From Jiella marina (GTDB lineage Bacteria; Pseudomonadota; Alphaproteobacteria; Rhizobiales; Rhizobiaceae), in contig NZ_JAKQZG010000006.1 in assembly GCF_024359545.1 (NCBI RefSeq), positions 242,679-306,678 on the forward strand: 64,000 bases of DNA. The letters run 5' to 3'. Position 1 is the stretch's first letter, and each line of letters starts with the position of its first letter. A program made the position numbers and the translations under genes. This document shows positions 42,990 through 51,325 of this stretch, piece by piece. The notes beneath the pieces are model-generated. The model ran no database searches. It was not told the origin of the DNA and was given only the letters and a program-made list of their open reading frames with translations.

Positions 42990-43874
42990 ATGTTACTTCA
43001 GTTTCCAGGTCGTCTGGACCTCGTCCGCGAGTGTCTCGGCCATGCCGCTCTATGCCCGTCGCTCTGGCCCTCGCTGCTGTCAGCAATCGAGGACGTCCTA
43101 CCGGGCGTTGAAGCGCGGTTGGAATGCGTCGATCGGGACGTCGCTCGGCGGAGCTTTCACGCCCATCGCGCCCTTTCCGTGGCCAATCGCCGAGAGCCCC
43201 TGTTTGGCGTCGGCGACTGGCTGATCGAACGCCATGTCGGCCTGACGCCGGGAACGCTCTTCCGCATCGGCGAGTGGGATTGCCTGGCTCCCCATGACTG
43301 GGACGCGCCCGGCGATGTCGCGGGGACCGGTCTCGTGCTTCACGACTGCGCGCAGCAGGTCTGGCTTCTGACGATCACCGTGTCACGACAGGAGCGGAGC
43401 CGCTTTCTGCCTGCTGTGGTCACGCTGCTCCAGAAGATGTCGGACGAGCTCGTCAACGCGTTCGTCGTTTCGCACACGCTCGGATCGCCCGACCAGCCGC
43501 ACCAATCCGTGATCGAGACGGCCTGGGACGAGGTCAACACCCCGGTCATGCTGCTCGGACATGATCTCTCGATCGTCGCCATGAACATGGAAGCCGACGA
43601 CCTGTCCCGCACGGCGCGGTATTTCGCCCCGAGCGCTGGCCGGACCCATCTTTCGGCCGCACTTATCGACGACGAGACCCGGCTCGAAGCCGCCGTGGCG
43701 CGGATCGTTCATGCCGGCCTGACCTCGACGAAGGTCACGCTTCGCGGCAAGGGACGATCCGACTCGCTATCCATTCGCCTGCGGGCTGCCGGATCGCCGG
43801 ACTGGCGGCGGCAGTTTGCCCCGGAGGTGGAAGTGGCCCCTGCGGTGCTGGCCCTCTTCGACGCCGTCGCCTGA
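42990..43874 (+). CDS. Conserved hypothetical, LuxR-like sensor part without HTH
   Basis: 294 aa. The middle (VMLLGHDLSIVAMNMEADDLSRTARYF) resembles a degenerate PAS-like segment as seen in the N-terminal halves of rhizobial LuxR-type regulators, and the end (VAPAVLALFDAVA) stops where a LuxR HTH would follow. No HTH motif, membrane segment or catalytic site is visible, so it may be a truncated regulator or an independent small sensor. An in-frame stop lies just before the ATG at 42990. No clear ribosome-binding site. Confidence 0.55.
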   Translation: MLLQFPGRLDLVRECLGHAALCPSLWPSLLSAIEDVLPGVEARLECVDRDVARRSFHAHRALSVANRREPLFGVGDWLIERHVGLTPGTLFRIGEWDCLAPHDWDAPGDVAGTGLVLHDCAQQVWLLTITVSRQERSRFLPAVVTLLQKMSDELVNAFVVSHTLGSPDQPHQSVIETAWDEVNTPVMLLGHDLSIVAMNMEADDLSRTARYFAPSAGRTHLSAALIDDETRLEAAVARIVHAGLTSTKVTLRGKGRSDSLSIRLRAAGSPDWRRQFAPEVEVAPAVLALFDAVA

Positions 43875-44011
43875 GGCGCCAGCCCTCCAGGCACGGCGGC
43901 GAAACGACGAGATCGCCGCAGCCCATTGCCGTCCGGTGCCGCGAGGCCTTGCAAGAAGACCTATCGGCCGCCGGCGCGACTCCGCCGAAGAGGGTTCGGT
44001 CTATTGCCGGC

Positions 44012-44662
44012 TCAGCCGACTGCCTCGAGAATCGCAACTGCACGGGCGATCTCGTCAGCGTTGATAGTATGGCCGGGCTCCGGATAGAACTTCACCGAAA
44101 CCTCCGCGCCGCGATCGACAAGATGGCGCTCGGTCTCCATCACCCGGAGAGCGGGGATGAAGGGGTCCGCCTGGCTGCAGCCCATGAAGACCTTCGTTCC
44201 GGCAAGACTTTCCGTCTCCGGCCGCTGGCTCGCGTCCGGGCCGATCAGCCCGCCGCTGAAGCCGAGAACCGCAGCAACGCTGCCGGCATTCCTGGCGAGA
44301 TATTCGAGAGACAGACACGCGCCCTGCGAGAAGCCGGCAAGCACCAGCCGATCGCTGAAAAAACCGCTTTGCCTGAGTGCGGCGAGGATATCGTCGATGC
44401 GCTGCAGCGCTCGGGTCAGATATGGTTCGTTGGATTCCAGCGGCTCGGTGAAACGCGCCGGATACCAGCTTCCGCCGGGAGCCTGAGGCGCCACGTAGAA
44501 GACCCGGTCGAGATCGAAGGCGTCGGCAAGCCCGATGATGTCTTCGGCGGACGCGCCACGACCATGGATGCAGACCACGGCCAGACGAGCCTCGTCAGGC
44601 GGAGACCCGGCGGCGATGAGCTCCTGGCCTGTCAGAGCTGCGGGAAGCGCGATTTCGGTCAT
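44012..44662 (-). CDS. Carboxylesterase/phospholipase-type alpha/beta hydrolase (MhqD-like)
   Basis: 216 aa. Oxyanion region CIHGRGAS, nucleophile elbow GFSQG (Ser 112), Asp in SQADPFIP (about 166) and His in PEPGHTI (about 198) make a complete triad. It is 11 nt downstream of the ring-cleaving dioxygenase gene, a pairing also seen as mhqO-mhqD in Bacillus methylhydroquinone resistance. A role in hydrolysing a ring-cleavage product or quinone ester is likely (inference). Confidence 0.88.
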   Translation of the reverse strand: MTEIALPAALTGQELIAAGSPPDEARLAVVCIHGRGASAEDIIGLADAFDLDRVFYVAPQAPGGSWYPARFTEPLESNEPYLTRALQRIDDILAALRQSGFFSDRLVLAGFSQGACLSLEYLARNAGSVAAVLGFSGGLIGPDASQRPETESLAGTKVFMGCSQADPFIPALRVMETERHLVDRGAEVSVKFYPEPGHTINADEIARAVAILEAVG

Positions 44663-44673
44663 CTCGGTCTCCG

Positions 44674-45621
44674 TCAGGCAAGCGGTTTGAGATTGGATTC
44701 GATAACGGCCCGCTTCGGCTCAAGGAAGGGTGGCAGCGACAGGCTCTCACCAAGACTCTCGAGCGGCTCGTCGACTGCAAAACCCGGACCGTCCGTGGCG
44801 ATCTCGAAGAGGATTCCGTTCGGCTCGCGGAAATAGAGCGAGCGGAAATAGTATCGTTCCACCTCGCCGCTCGACGGCACGCGGTACTCGCGGACTCGCT
44901 CAGCCCAGGCCGAAAGCGTCTCGGTATTCTCGGTCCGGAACGCCACGTGATGAACGCCGCCGGCGCCCTGACCAGCGCGGGGCAGATGTGGCTCCACTGC
45001 GACATGGACTTCCGCAGCAGGTCTCCCCTCACCCATCGCAAAGACATGAACCGTCGATCCGGCTTCCTCGTAGCTGCGGACCTTTTTCATGTTCATCAAC
45101 ACGGTGAGCACGGCCTCGGTCGGCCCCAGATCCGGAACGGACAGGACAATCGGCCCGAGCCCGCGGATCTGATGCTCCGGCGGCACCGTGCTGCCGTCCC
45201 AGGGATTGGCCTCGCCCTGGCCGCCGTCGTCCACCAGTCGCAAGCGCTGGCCTTCCGCATCCTGGAAATCGAGGCTCGCCCGCCCGTCCAGCACACGGAT
45301 TTCGGCCGCGTCAACACCGGCTTCCAGAAGCCGTTTCCGCCAGAATTCCAGGCTCTTCTGGCCGCTCACCCGCAGTCCGGTGGCGACGATCGCATTGGTA
45401 CCGCGCCGTTCGCGGGGCGCCGGCCAGTCGAAAAAGGTGATGTCGGTACCCGGCGTCGCCAGGCCGTCGGCGTAGAAGAGATGGTAGGCCGAGGTGTCGT
45501 CCTGGTTGACGGTCTTCTTGACCAGCCTGAGCCCGAGGACCTTCGTATAGAAGGCAAGATTGCCCGGAGCGTCGGCGGTGATCGCCGTCAGATGATGGAT
45601 GCCTGCAAGAGAAAGGCTCAT
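44674..45621 (-). CDS. VOC-family ring-cleaving dioxygenase (MhqO-like)
   Basis: 315 aa. Two tandem VOC repeats: ITAIHHLT-like start [42 protein letters not shown] with metal His, then [11 protein letters not shown] and [18 protein letters not shown] with the second His and the Glu ligand. Extradiol-type enzymes of this kind open hydroquinone or catechol rings and protect against quinones. Start chosen at 45621, with GGAGA 5 nt upstream; the frame is open further. Its promoter region contains several palindromes (45691-45737). Confidence 0.88.
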   Translation of the reverse strand: MSLSLAGIHHLTAITADAPGNLAFYTKVLGLRLVKKTVNQDDTSAYHLFYADGLATPGTDITFFDWPAPRERRGTNAIVATGLRVSGQKSLEFWRKRLLEAGVDAAEIRVLDGRASLDFQDAEGQRLRLVDDGGQGEANPWDGSTVPPEHQIRGLGPIVLSVPDLGPTEAVLTVLMNMKKVRSYEEAGSTVHVFAMGEGRPAAEVHVAVEPHLPRAGQGAGGVHHVAFRTENTETLSAWAERVREYRVPSSGEVERYYFRSLYFREPNGILFEIATDGPGFAVDEPLESLGESLSLPPFLEPKRAVIESNLKPLA

Positions 45622-46025
45622 GGTTTTCTCCGTCAATTCCTTGCCCGCCAACATATGCGAGCCGGCTTGCGGGCGGCAGAGGGCGTAGCGTGACGAATCG
45701 TCATCAAATCATGAACGGCCGTTCGCCATATACGAACTCTCGACACACACGGATGGCTCAGGAAGACGTCGGCGCCCTGCCGATCGGCAAGGATGATCGG
45801 CCCTTCGGCATCCTCGCCCTGTCCGGTCCGGTGCGATTGAACTCCCTCCGGGCGGTCCAGGCGCTGATGGGGATTGGCGAGCCCACCGCGGCGCCCCGGG
45901 AGGACTGATGCTATCGAGGCGGCACCATCGCCTGATGTTGGCGCCGCTCCGCTTCCGCCATAGCTTCCCTCCAACGTGTGTCGCCGCATCGGCGGCTCGG
46001 ACGGCAGGGCGAGGATCGGACGGCA
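45622..46025. other. Divergent control region with palindromes
   Basis: 404 bases between the dioxygenase pair and the flavoenzyme. Palindromes are listed at 45691-45737. A 72-codon frame at 45690-45908 (plus) has no family match or ribosome-binding site. No other gene is supported. Confidence 0.45.
45691..45737. promoter_or_regulatory. Cluster of inverted repeats, candidate operators
   Basis: TGACGA-A-TCGTCA (45691-45703), perfect palindrome GAACGGCCGTTC (45713-45724), and GTTCG-N7-CGAAC (45721-45737) overlap in 47 bases. They lie about 70-115 nt upstream of the dioxygenase ATG, a typical operator position for MarR-, TetR- or LysR-type regulators. Confidence 0.55.
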
Positions 46026-47291
46026 ATGGACCCGATCGGCAGACTGAGGCAGTCCCGGATCTATTCCTCCGGCCTGGTGGCGCGGCGGGAAGCCATTCCG
46101 ACGCGGCCCGACAGGCTGGAGGAAAAGGCGCTCCGCGCTCTTGGCGCAGAAGCCCAAGCCTATCTCGGCGGCGGTGCAGGACTCGAAACCACGATGGCGG
46201 CAAACCGCACCGCCTTCGATCGCCGCAAGCTGATTCCGCGCATGGGCCGCGATGTCAGGCACCGCGATCTCTCCGTCGATATTCTGGGGCGAAGACTTCC
46301 GCTTCCCTTGCTGCTCGCCCCGATCGGCGTTCTCGACATGGCGCATCGCGACGCCGACCTCGCCGCGGCCCGCGCGGCGGCCAAGGCCGGCGTTCCCTTC
46401 ATCACCTCCAGTCAGGCGTGCTCGCCGCTCGAGGACATCGCCACCGCCATGGGCGACGCGCCCCGCTGGTTCCAACTCTACTGGTCAATGCACGACCAGG
46501 TCGCCGAGAGTTTCGTCAAGCGCGCGGAGCAGGCCGGATACGAAGCGATCGTGCTCACCCTCGACACGACGCAGCTCGGCTGGCGGCCGCGCGACCTCGA
46601 CCTCGGCTATCTGCCCTTCCTGCGCGGTCGCGGCATCGCCAACTATCTGAGCGACGAAGCCTTTGTCGCGGTCGTGGACGAGAATACTTCGTCCATCAAG
46701 CCGGGTCGGCCGGGCCTCGGCGCGCTCCGATCCCTCGCCGAGATGCTGACCACCCGCCGACGCGGCGTGGCGAAAGGACGGCCGATCGGTGATCTCGCCG
46801 AAGCGATCCGCCGTTTCGTCGCGATCTATTCGCGCCCCCCGGACCTCACCTTCGCCGATCTCGAGCGCCTGAAGAGCTGGACGCGACTGCCCATCCTCGT
46901 GAAAGGCATCCTGCATCCTGACGACGCGAAGCTCGCTCTTCAGCATGGCGCTTCCGGCATCATCGTCTCCAACCATGGCGGACGCCAGGTAGACGGCGCG
47001 ATCGCAGCTCTCGATGCGCTGCCAGGAATCGTCGAGGCCGTCGAAGGCCACGTGCCGGTGCTCTTCGACAGCGGAATCCGGACGGGCTCGGACATCGTCA
47101 AGGCGCTGTGCCTCGGCGCCTCGGCCGTGCTCCTGGGTCGCCCCTATGTCTGGGGTCTTGCACTCGACGGGCAGGCCGGCGTTGCTGCCGTCATCGACAA
47201 TCTGGCGGCCGAACTCGATCTGACGCTGGCGTTTTGCGGACACCGCAGCTTGAGCGAACTCGGCCGGCACTGTCTCGCCGAGGGTCTCTGA
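46026..47291 (+). CDS. Lactate 2-monooxygenase-like FMN alpha-hydroxy-acid oxidase
   Basis: 421 aa TIM-barrel flavoenzyme. Active-site residues of the family are present: Tyr in AYLGGGAG (46), Tyr in FQLYW (152), Asp/Arg in [12 protein letters not shown] (about 180 and 187), Lys in LVKGI (293), and His/Arg in SNHGGRQ (317 and 320). The [14 protein letters not shown] region and the [16 protein letters not shown] insertion resemble lactate monooxygenase more than glycolate oxidase. Members oxidise L-2-hydroxy acids to 2-keto acids with H2O2, or decarboxylate to the shorter acid. It lies 110 bases upstream of a CYP152 gene in the same direction. Substrate not determined by sequence. Confidence 0.9.
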   Translation: MDPIGRLRQSRIYSSGLVARREAIPTRPDRLEEKALRALGAEAQAYLGGGAGLETTMAANRTAFDRRKLIPRMGRDVRHRDLSVDILGRRLPLPLLLAPIGVLDMAHRDADLAAARAAAKAGVPFITSSQACSPLEDIATAMGDAPRWFQLYWSMHDQVAESFVKRAEQAGYEAIVLTLDTTQLGWRPRDLDLGYLPFLRGRGIANYLSDEAFVAVVDENTSSIKPGRPGLGALRSLAEMLTTRRRGVAKGRPIGDLAEAIRRFVAIYSRPPDLTFADLERLKSWTRLPILVKGILHPDDAKLALQHGASGIIVSNHGGRQVDGAIAALDALPGIVEAVEGHVPVLFDSGIRTGSDIVKALCLGASAVLLGRPYVWGLALDGQAGVAAVIDNLAAELDLTLAFCGHRSLSELGRHCLAEGL

Positions 47292-47401
47292 GATCCCCAA
47301 AGTGGCACCAAAGACGTGGTTCCGCAAACGCTTGGTCGACCAAACATTCCATGCCCGCAAGCCGTCTCGCGCGCGAGACACCTCACCCTATCTGGACGGG
47401 C

Positions 47402-48643
47402 ATGACGGACATACCCAAAGAGCACACGATCGATGCCACCCTCGCCCTTTACCGCGAGGGGTATGACTTCATCGGAACGCGATGCGCACGCTTCGGCAGC
47501 GACATCTTCGAGACCCGGCTCCTCGGCAAGAAGGCCTATTGCATGCTCGGCGCGGAGGCGGCCGAGATGTTCTATGCGCCGGGCCGGATGACCCGTCGGG
47601 GCGCCCTGCCCACCTCGACGCTGCGGCTCCTTCAGGACGAAGGCAGTGTCGCGACGCTCGACGACGCCGAGCACCGTCATCGCAAGGCGATGTTCCTCCA
47701 CCTGCTCACGCCCGAGAAAGCCGATGAAATCGCCACGCGCGCCGCCCATGAATTGCGGCGCACGGCCGTGAACTGGGAGCTCAGACGCCGCGTCCGCCTG
47801 CATGACGAGTTCCGGACCATCCTTGGACGAACGGTCATTCGCTGGGCGGGCCTCGACCTCGCGCGCAGCGAACGGGAACGGCTGATCGGCGAACTCGCCG
47901 CGATGATCGAGGAATCGGGAACGATCGGCCCCGCCAACTGGGTCGCCCGCGGGCGACGGCGGAAGGCCGAGCAGATCGTGCGCCGGCAGGTGGACCAGAC
48001 CCGTCTCGGCTTCATCCATCCACCCCGGGACTGCGCGCTTGCCACGGTCGCCTGGCACCGGGACGCGCACGGCCATCTGCTGACGCCGGAGGTCTGCGCG
48101 GTGGAACTCCTCAATATTCTGAGGCCAGTGGTCGCGATCGCACGCTTCATGGTGTTTGCCGTCGACGCGCTGGCGAACCATGTCGAAGACGGTTCACGCC
48201 TTGCCGAAGACGAGGATTTCGCCCGCAGCTTCATTCAGGAAGTGCGGCGGTATTATCCCTTCTTTCCCTTTCTCGGCGGCATCGCCCGCCAGCCGTTTTC
48301 ATGGCGCGGGCGTGAATTCGCCGCCGGTGATTTCTTTCTGCTCGACCTTTACGGCACCAATCGCGATCCGCGGCTCTACGCCCAGCCGGACGAATTCCTG
48401 CCCGAGCGCTTCCTCGACCGCTGTCCGACGGCTTTCGACCTGATCCCGCAGGGCGGCGGCGACCATGAAGTGAACCATCGCTGCCCCGGCGAATGGGTGA
48501 CGATCGCGGTCCTCGTCGCGCTGCTGCAGACCTTCGTGCGGGACGCGCGCTTCCAGCTCGTCATGGATGACGCGATCGACCGCTCCGAACTGCCCGCAAG
48601 CCCGAAGCGCGGGCTCCTCGCCCAGGCGGCCGTCCGGCACTGA
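47402..48643 (+). CDS. CYP152-type fatty-acid peroxygenase P450
   Basis: 413 aa. Haem loop ends HRCPGEW with the Cys at about 361, and LRPVVAIARF gives the Arg241-Pro242 pair that binds the fatty-acid carboxylate, both diagnostic of CYP152. The I-helix Asp/Glu-Thr pair is absent, as expected for an H2O2-dependent enzyme that needs no reductase. The position equal to OleT His85 looks like Ala84 by eye (GSVATLDDAEH), which favours alpha-hydroxylation over decarboxylation (inference). The frame can be extended upstream; ATG 47402 matches the family. It follows the 2-hydroxy-acid oxidase gene. Confidence 0.93.
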   Translation: MTDIPKEHTIDATLALYREGYDFIGTRCARFGSDIFETRLLGKKAYCMLGAEAAEMFYAPGRMTRRGALPTSTLRLLQDEGSVATLDDAEHRHRKAMFLHLLTPEKADEIATRAAHELRRTAVNWELRRRVRLHDEFRTILGRTVIRWAGLDLARSERERLIGELAAMIEESGTIGPANWVARGRRRKAEQIVRRQVDQTRLGFIHPPRDCALATVAWHRDAHGHLLTPEVCAVELLNILRPVVAIARFMVFAVDALANHVEDGSRLAEDEDFARSFIQEVRRYYPFFPFLGGIARQPFSWRGREFAAGDFFLLDLYGTNRDPRLYAQPDEFLPERFLDRCPTAFDLIPQGGGDHEVNHRCPGEWVTIAVLVALLQTFVRDARFQLVMDDAIDRSELPASPKRGLLAQAAVRH

Positions 48644-48831
48644 TCGCGAACCGCCGCGCACTTGTTGCATCGTTCAGACAATCCCTGCCGCCACGATGGA
48701 CGACGACAAACCGCGCACGGATGGCGTCGGTGCCCTTCGAGAAAAAACCGACGGGAACTTCACAAGCAAATTTCGAGGTGAGCTTGAACCCGGTGACTCG
48801 AACAGCGAAATTGATCTGATGGAAATGCTCG

Positions 48832-48907
48832 TGGTGCCCAGGGGCGGAATCGAACCACCGACACTGCGATTTTCAGTCGCATGCTCTACCAACTGAGCTA
48901 CCTGGGC
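48832..48907 (-). tRNA. tRNA-Phe (GAA)
   Basis: 76 nt including an encoded CCA (48834-48832). Acceptor GCCCAGG (48907-48901) pairs with CCTGGGC. The anticodon stem TGCGA/TCGCA encloses loop CTGAAAA, so the anticodon is GAA. T-arm GGTGG-TTCGATT-CCGCC is standard. No integrase or attachment-site repeat is seen around it. Confidence 0.97.
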
Positions 48908-49263
48908 CCGGCTGCGAAGCGGTCTGAATGGCCCCGAACGGGTCCGCCGCTGCAGCGAGTGGCGGCCTTATAGAAAAGCTTCCTCTCGCTGTCCAGCGCC
49001 GATATCGGCCTTTTCGCAAAGACTTCGTCACGGCCCCGAAGCGGCGGGCCGGACCGAGGCCCCGCGCCGGCCTCGAAAGCACCCGGGGTCGTCCTCATCG
49101 TTGGTCCGAGACCCGAAAGGCAGCGCGGCCGAACAAAACGATCGCTCGCGATAGAGAAAGCCCGCCCGGCCCCTACATCCGGCTGATCGGGACATGCAGT
49201 ACCGCGCTTCGTCTTCCGCCGGCGCCGGACTGCTGCCCTTCGCTCGCGCTTCTTGAGGTCGAG
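48908..49263. other. Intergenic region tRNA-Phe to HAD gene
   Basis: 356 bases. It holds the tRNA-Phe promoter near 48967-48995. An open frame reading into the HAD gene from 48928 has no similarity. Nothing else is seen. Confidence 0.4.
48967..48995 (-). promoter_or_regulatory. Promoter of tRNA-Phe
   Basis: On the minus strand TGGACA (48995-48990), 17-nt spacer, TATAAG (48972-48967). The predicted start is about 50 nt upstream of the mature tRNA 5' end. Confidence 0.7.
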
Positions 49264-49947
49264 ATGTATTCCAAGCCAGCCTTTCTCTTCGATCTGGACG
49301 GGACGCTGGTCGACAGCGTCTACCAGCACGTCCTGTCCTGGAAGGACGCCCTCGATCAGGAGGGCATCGCCCTTTCGGTCTGGCGCATCCATCGCAAGAT
49401 CGGGATGAGCGGCGGATTGTTCACGAATCAGCTGCTGCGCGAAATCGGCGAGGAGATCACCGAGGAGCGCCGCGAGCGGCTGCGCAAGCTGCATGCCGAG
49501 GCCTATCGCCAGTATTCGGACAGCGTGCTGCCGCTGCCTGGCGCGAAGGAACTGCTCAAGACATTGAGCGCGGAGTCCATTCCCTGGGCGATCGCCACCA
49601 GCGGCCGCATGGAGACTGCGGAGCAGAATCTCGCCCGGCTCGACATCGAGGCCTCCGGCGTCCCGATCATCACACGCGACGATGTCGAGTTCGCCAAGCC
49701 CGAGCCGGACCTGTTCGTCGCCGCGGCCGAGCGTCTCGGCGTGGCGACGAACAACTCCCTGGTGATCGGCGATTCGATCTGGGACATGCTCGCGGCCCAG
49801 CGCTGCCGTGCGCTGGGCGTCGGGCTCCTCTCCGGCGGCTACGGCGCGGAGGAATTGCAGCGCGCGGGTGCGTTCCGCGTCTACGAAGATCCCGCCGACA
49901 TGCTCAACCACATCGACGAGGTCGGCGGGCGCCGCAGGAACGCCTGA
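49264..49947 (+). CDS. HAD-family phosphatase
   Basis: 227 aa. Motif I FDLDGTLVDS (residues 9-18) with the nucleophile Asp, motif II Thr/Ser in ATSGR, motif III Lys in FAKPEPD, and motif IV GDSIWD. A helical cap between motifs I and II marks subfamily IA (phosphoglycolate phosphatase or beta-phosphoglucomutase-like). The substrate is unknown. The ATG at 49264 has TTGAGG upstream. It is convergent with kdsD. Confidence 0.9.
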   Translation: MYSKPAFLFDLDGTLVDSVYQHVLSWKDALDQEGIALSVWRIHRKIGMSGGLFTNQLLREIGEEITEERRERLRKLHAEAYRQYSDSVLPLPGAKELLKTLSAESIPWAIATSGRMETAEQNLARLDIEASGVPIITRDDVEFAKPEPDLFVAAAERLGVATNNSLVIGDSIWDMLAAQRCRALGVGLLSGGYGAEELQRAGAFRVYEDPADMLNHIDEVGGRRRNA

Positions 49948-49979
49948 TTGCCAGCCGGTTCTTCGCCGTCCTTCAGATT

Positions 49980-50984
49980 TCAGGCGACGCCGAGCCGCAA
50001 CAGATCGTGCAGGTGGACGATGCCGACCGGCCGGCCTTCGCGCAGGACCATCAGCGCGGTGATGTTCAAGGCGTTGATCGTCTCCAGCGCGGCGACGGCG
50101 AGCGTATCCGGCTTGATGGTCTTGGGGTCGGCGGTCATAACCTGGTCAACCGTCCGCGACAGGAGGGCGGGATCGAGATGGCGACGCAGGTCACCGTCTG
50201 TGATGATGCCCTTCAGGCGGCCATCCTCGCCGACGACGCCGACACAGCCGAAGCCCTTGCGCGATATGGTGATGATCGCTTCCGACATCAGCGTGCCGGA
50301 GGCCACGAGCGGGATCGCCTCGCCGGTATGCATGAAGTCGCCGACATGCTTCAGGCTCGCACCGAGCTGACCGCCCGGATGGAAGACGTGGAAATCGTCG
50401 GGGCTGAAGCCGCGGCGTTCCAGAAGCGCCACGGCGAGCGCGTCGCCGATCACCAATTGCATGGTGGAGGACGATGTCGGGGCGAGACCAAGCGGGCACG
50501 CCTCGGTCACCCGCGGCAGCACGAGGCAGACATCCGCTTCGCGCGCGAGCGTGGATTCCGGACGCGAGGTCAAAGCGATGAGCGGAATGCGAAAGCGGCG
50601 CGAATAGGCGACGATGCCCTGGAGTTCGGCGGTCTCGCCGGACCATGATAGGGCGAGGATCGCGTCGTCCTTTCCGATCATGCCCAGATCGCCATGGTTC
50701 GCCTCGGCCGAATGAACGAAGAAGGAGGGCGTGCCGGTGGATGCGAAAGTCGCCGCGATCTTCGTGCCGATGTGCCCGCTCTTACCGACGCCGGTGACGA
50801 TCAGCCGGCCTTCGATCCCGGCGATCAAGTCGAGGGCGCGCTCGAAGCTCGCGATCATGTCCGTCTTCAGGGCGGCGGCAAGCGCCTTCAGCGCATCGAT
50901 CTCCGTCTCGATGGTCCGCAGGGCGGAAACGGAAGCCGACGCGGGTGTTTCGGACATGATCGGAGCAACTCGAATGGGCGTCAT
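49980..50984 (-). CDS. kdsD: Arabinose-5-phosphate isomerase (KdsD/KpsF)
   Basis: 334 aa. SIS domain with GVGKSGHIGTKIAATFASTGTPSFFVHSAEANHGDLGMI and SWSGETAEL, then two CBS domains (TLMSEAIITISRKGFGCVGVV and QVMTADPKTIKPDTLAVAALETI). It makes D-arabinose 5-phosphate, the first precursor of Kdo for LPS and capsule. ATG 50984 is chosen; GTG 50987 and ATG 50957 are alternatives with no strong ribosome-binding site. Fits the nearby envelope genes (galU, outer-membrane barrel). Confidence 0.93.
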   Translation of the reverse strand: MTPIRVAPIMSETPASASVSALRTIETEIDALKALAAALKTDMIASFERALDLIAGIEGRLIVTGVGKSGHIGTKIAATFASTGTPSFFVHSAEANHGDLGMIGKDDAILALSWSGETAELQGIVAYSRRFRIPLIALTSRPESTLAREADVCLVLPRVTEACPLGLAPTSSSTMQLVIGDALAVALLERRGFSPDDFHVFHPGGQLGASLKHVGDFMHTGEAIPLVASGTLMSEAIITISRKGFGCVGVVGEDGRLKGIITDGDLRRHLDPALLSRTVDQVMTADPKTIKPDTLAVAALETINALNITALMVLREGRPVGIVHLHDLLRLGVA

Positions 50985-51325
50985 CACTGGTTCTCGTTCT
51001 TCTTGGTGTTCCGGCGCAGCCGTGCCGGAGGATCACAAGACGGCCGGCATCGCGACATCCGCGGAATTCACGTCGGCCGGCTATGACAATCGCGAAGGAC
51101 GACTCGATCGACGCCTTTCCGCTCGGTGCGGCCTATCGGCGCGAAACATGGCCTCAAGGGGACAAGGCGCCCGATTCCGGTTTCGCGCAACCATGAGCGC
51201 ATAGTTTCTGATGCCGGACGTGACGAATCTGCAACAATCTCCTTCCATGGGACGCATGCAATCGTCTCGGACCGAGATTTTCGTCGGTTCGACCGGCGAA
51301 CGAGCAGGAAGCGGGCAGTGCGCAA
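50985..51325. other. Divergent intergenic region kdsD / outer-membrane barrel
   Basis: 341 bases expected to hold two promoters. No clear consensus boxes, repeats or small genes could be called. Confidence 0.35.

Noticed and set aside
45690..45908. 72-codon frame in the divergent control region
   Set aside because: It covers the palindromes, has no ribosome-binding site, and resembles no family I know.
48832..48907. tRNA-Phe as integration site of a mobile element
   Set aside because: No integrase, direct repeat or island-like composition flanks the tRNA.
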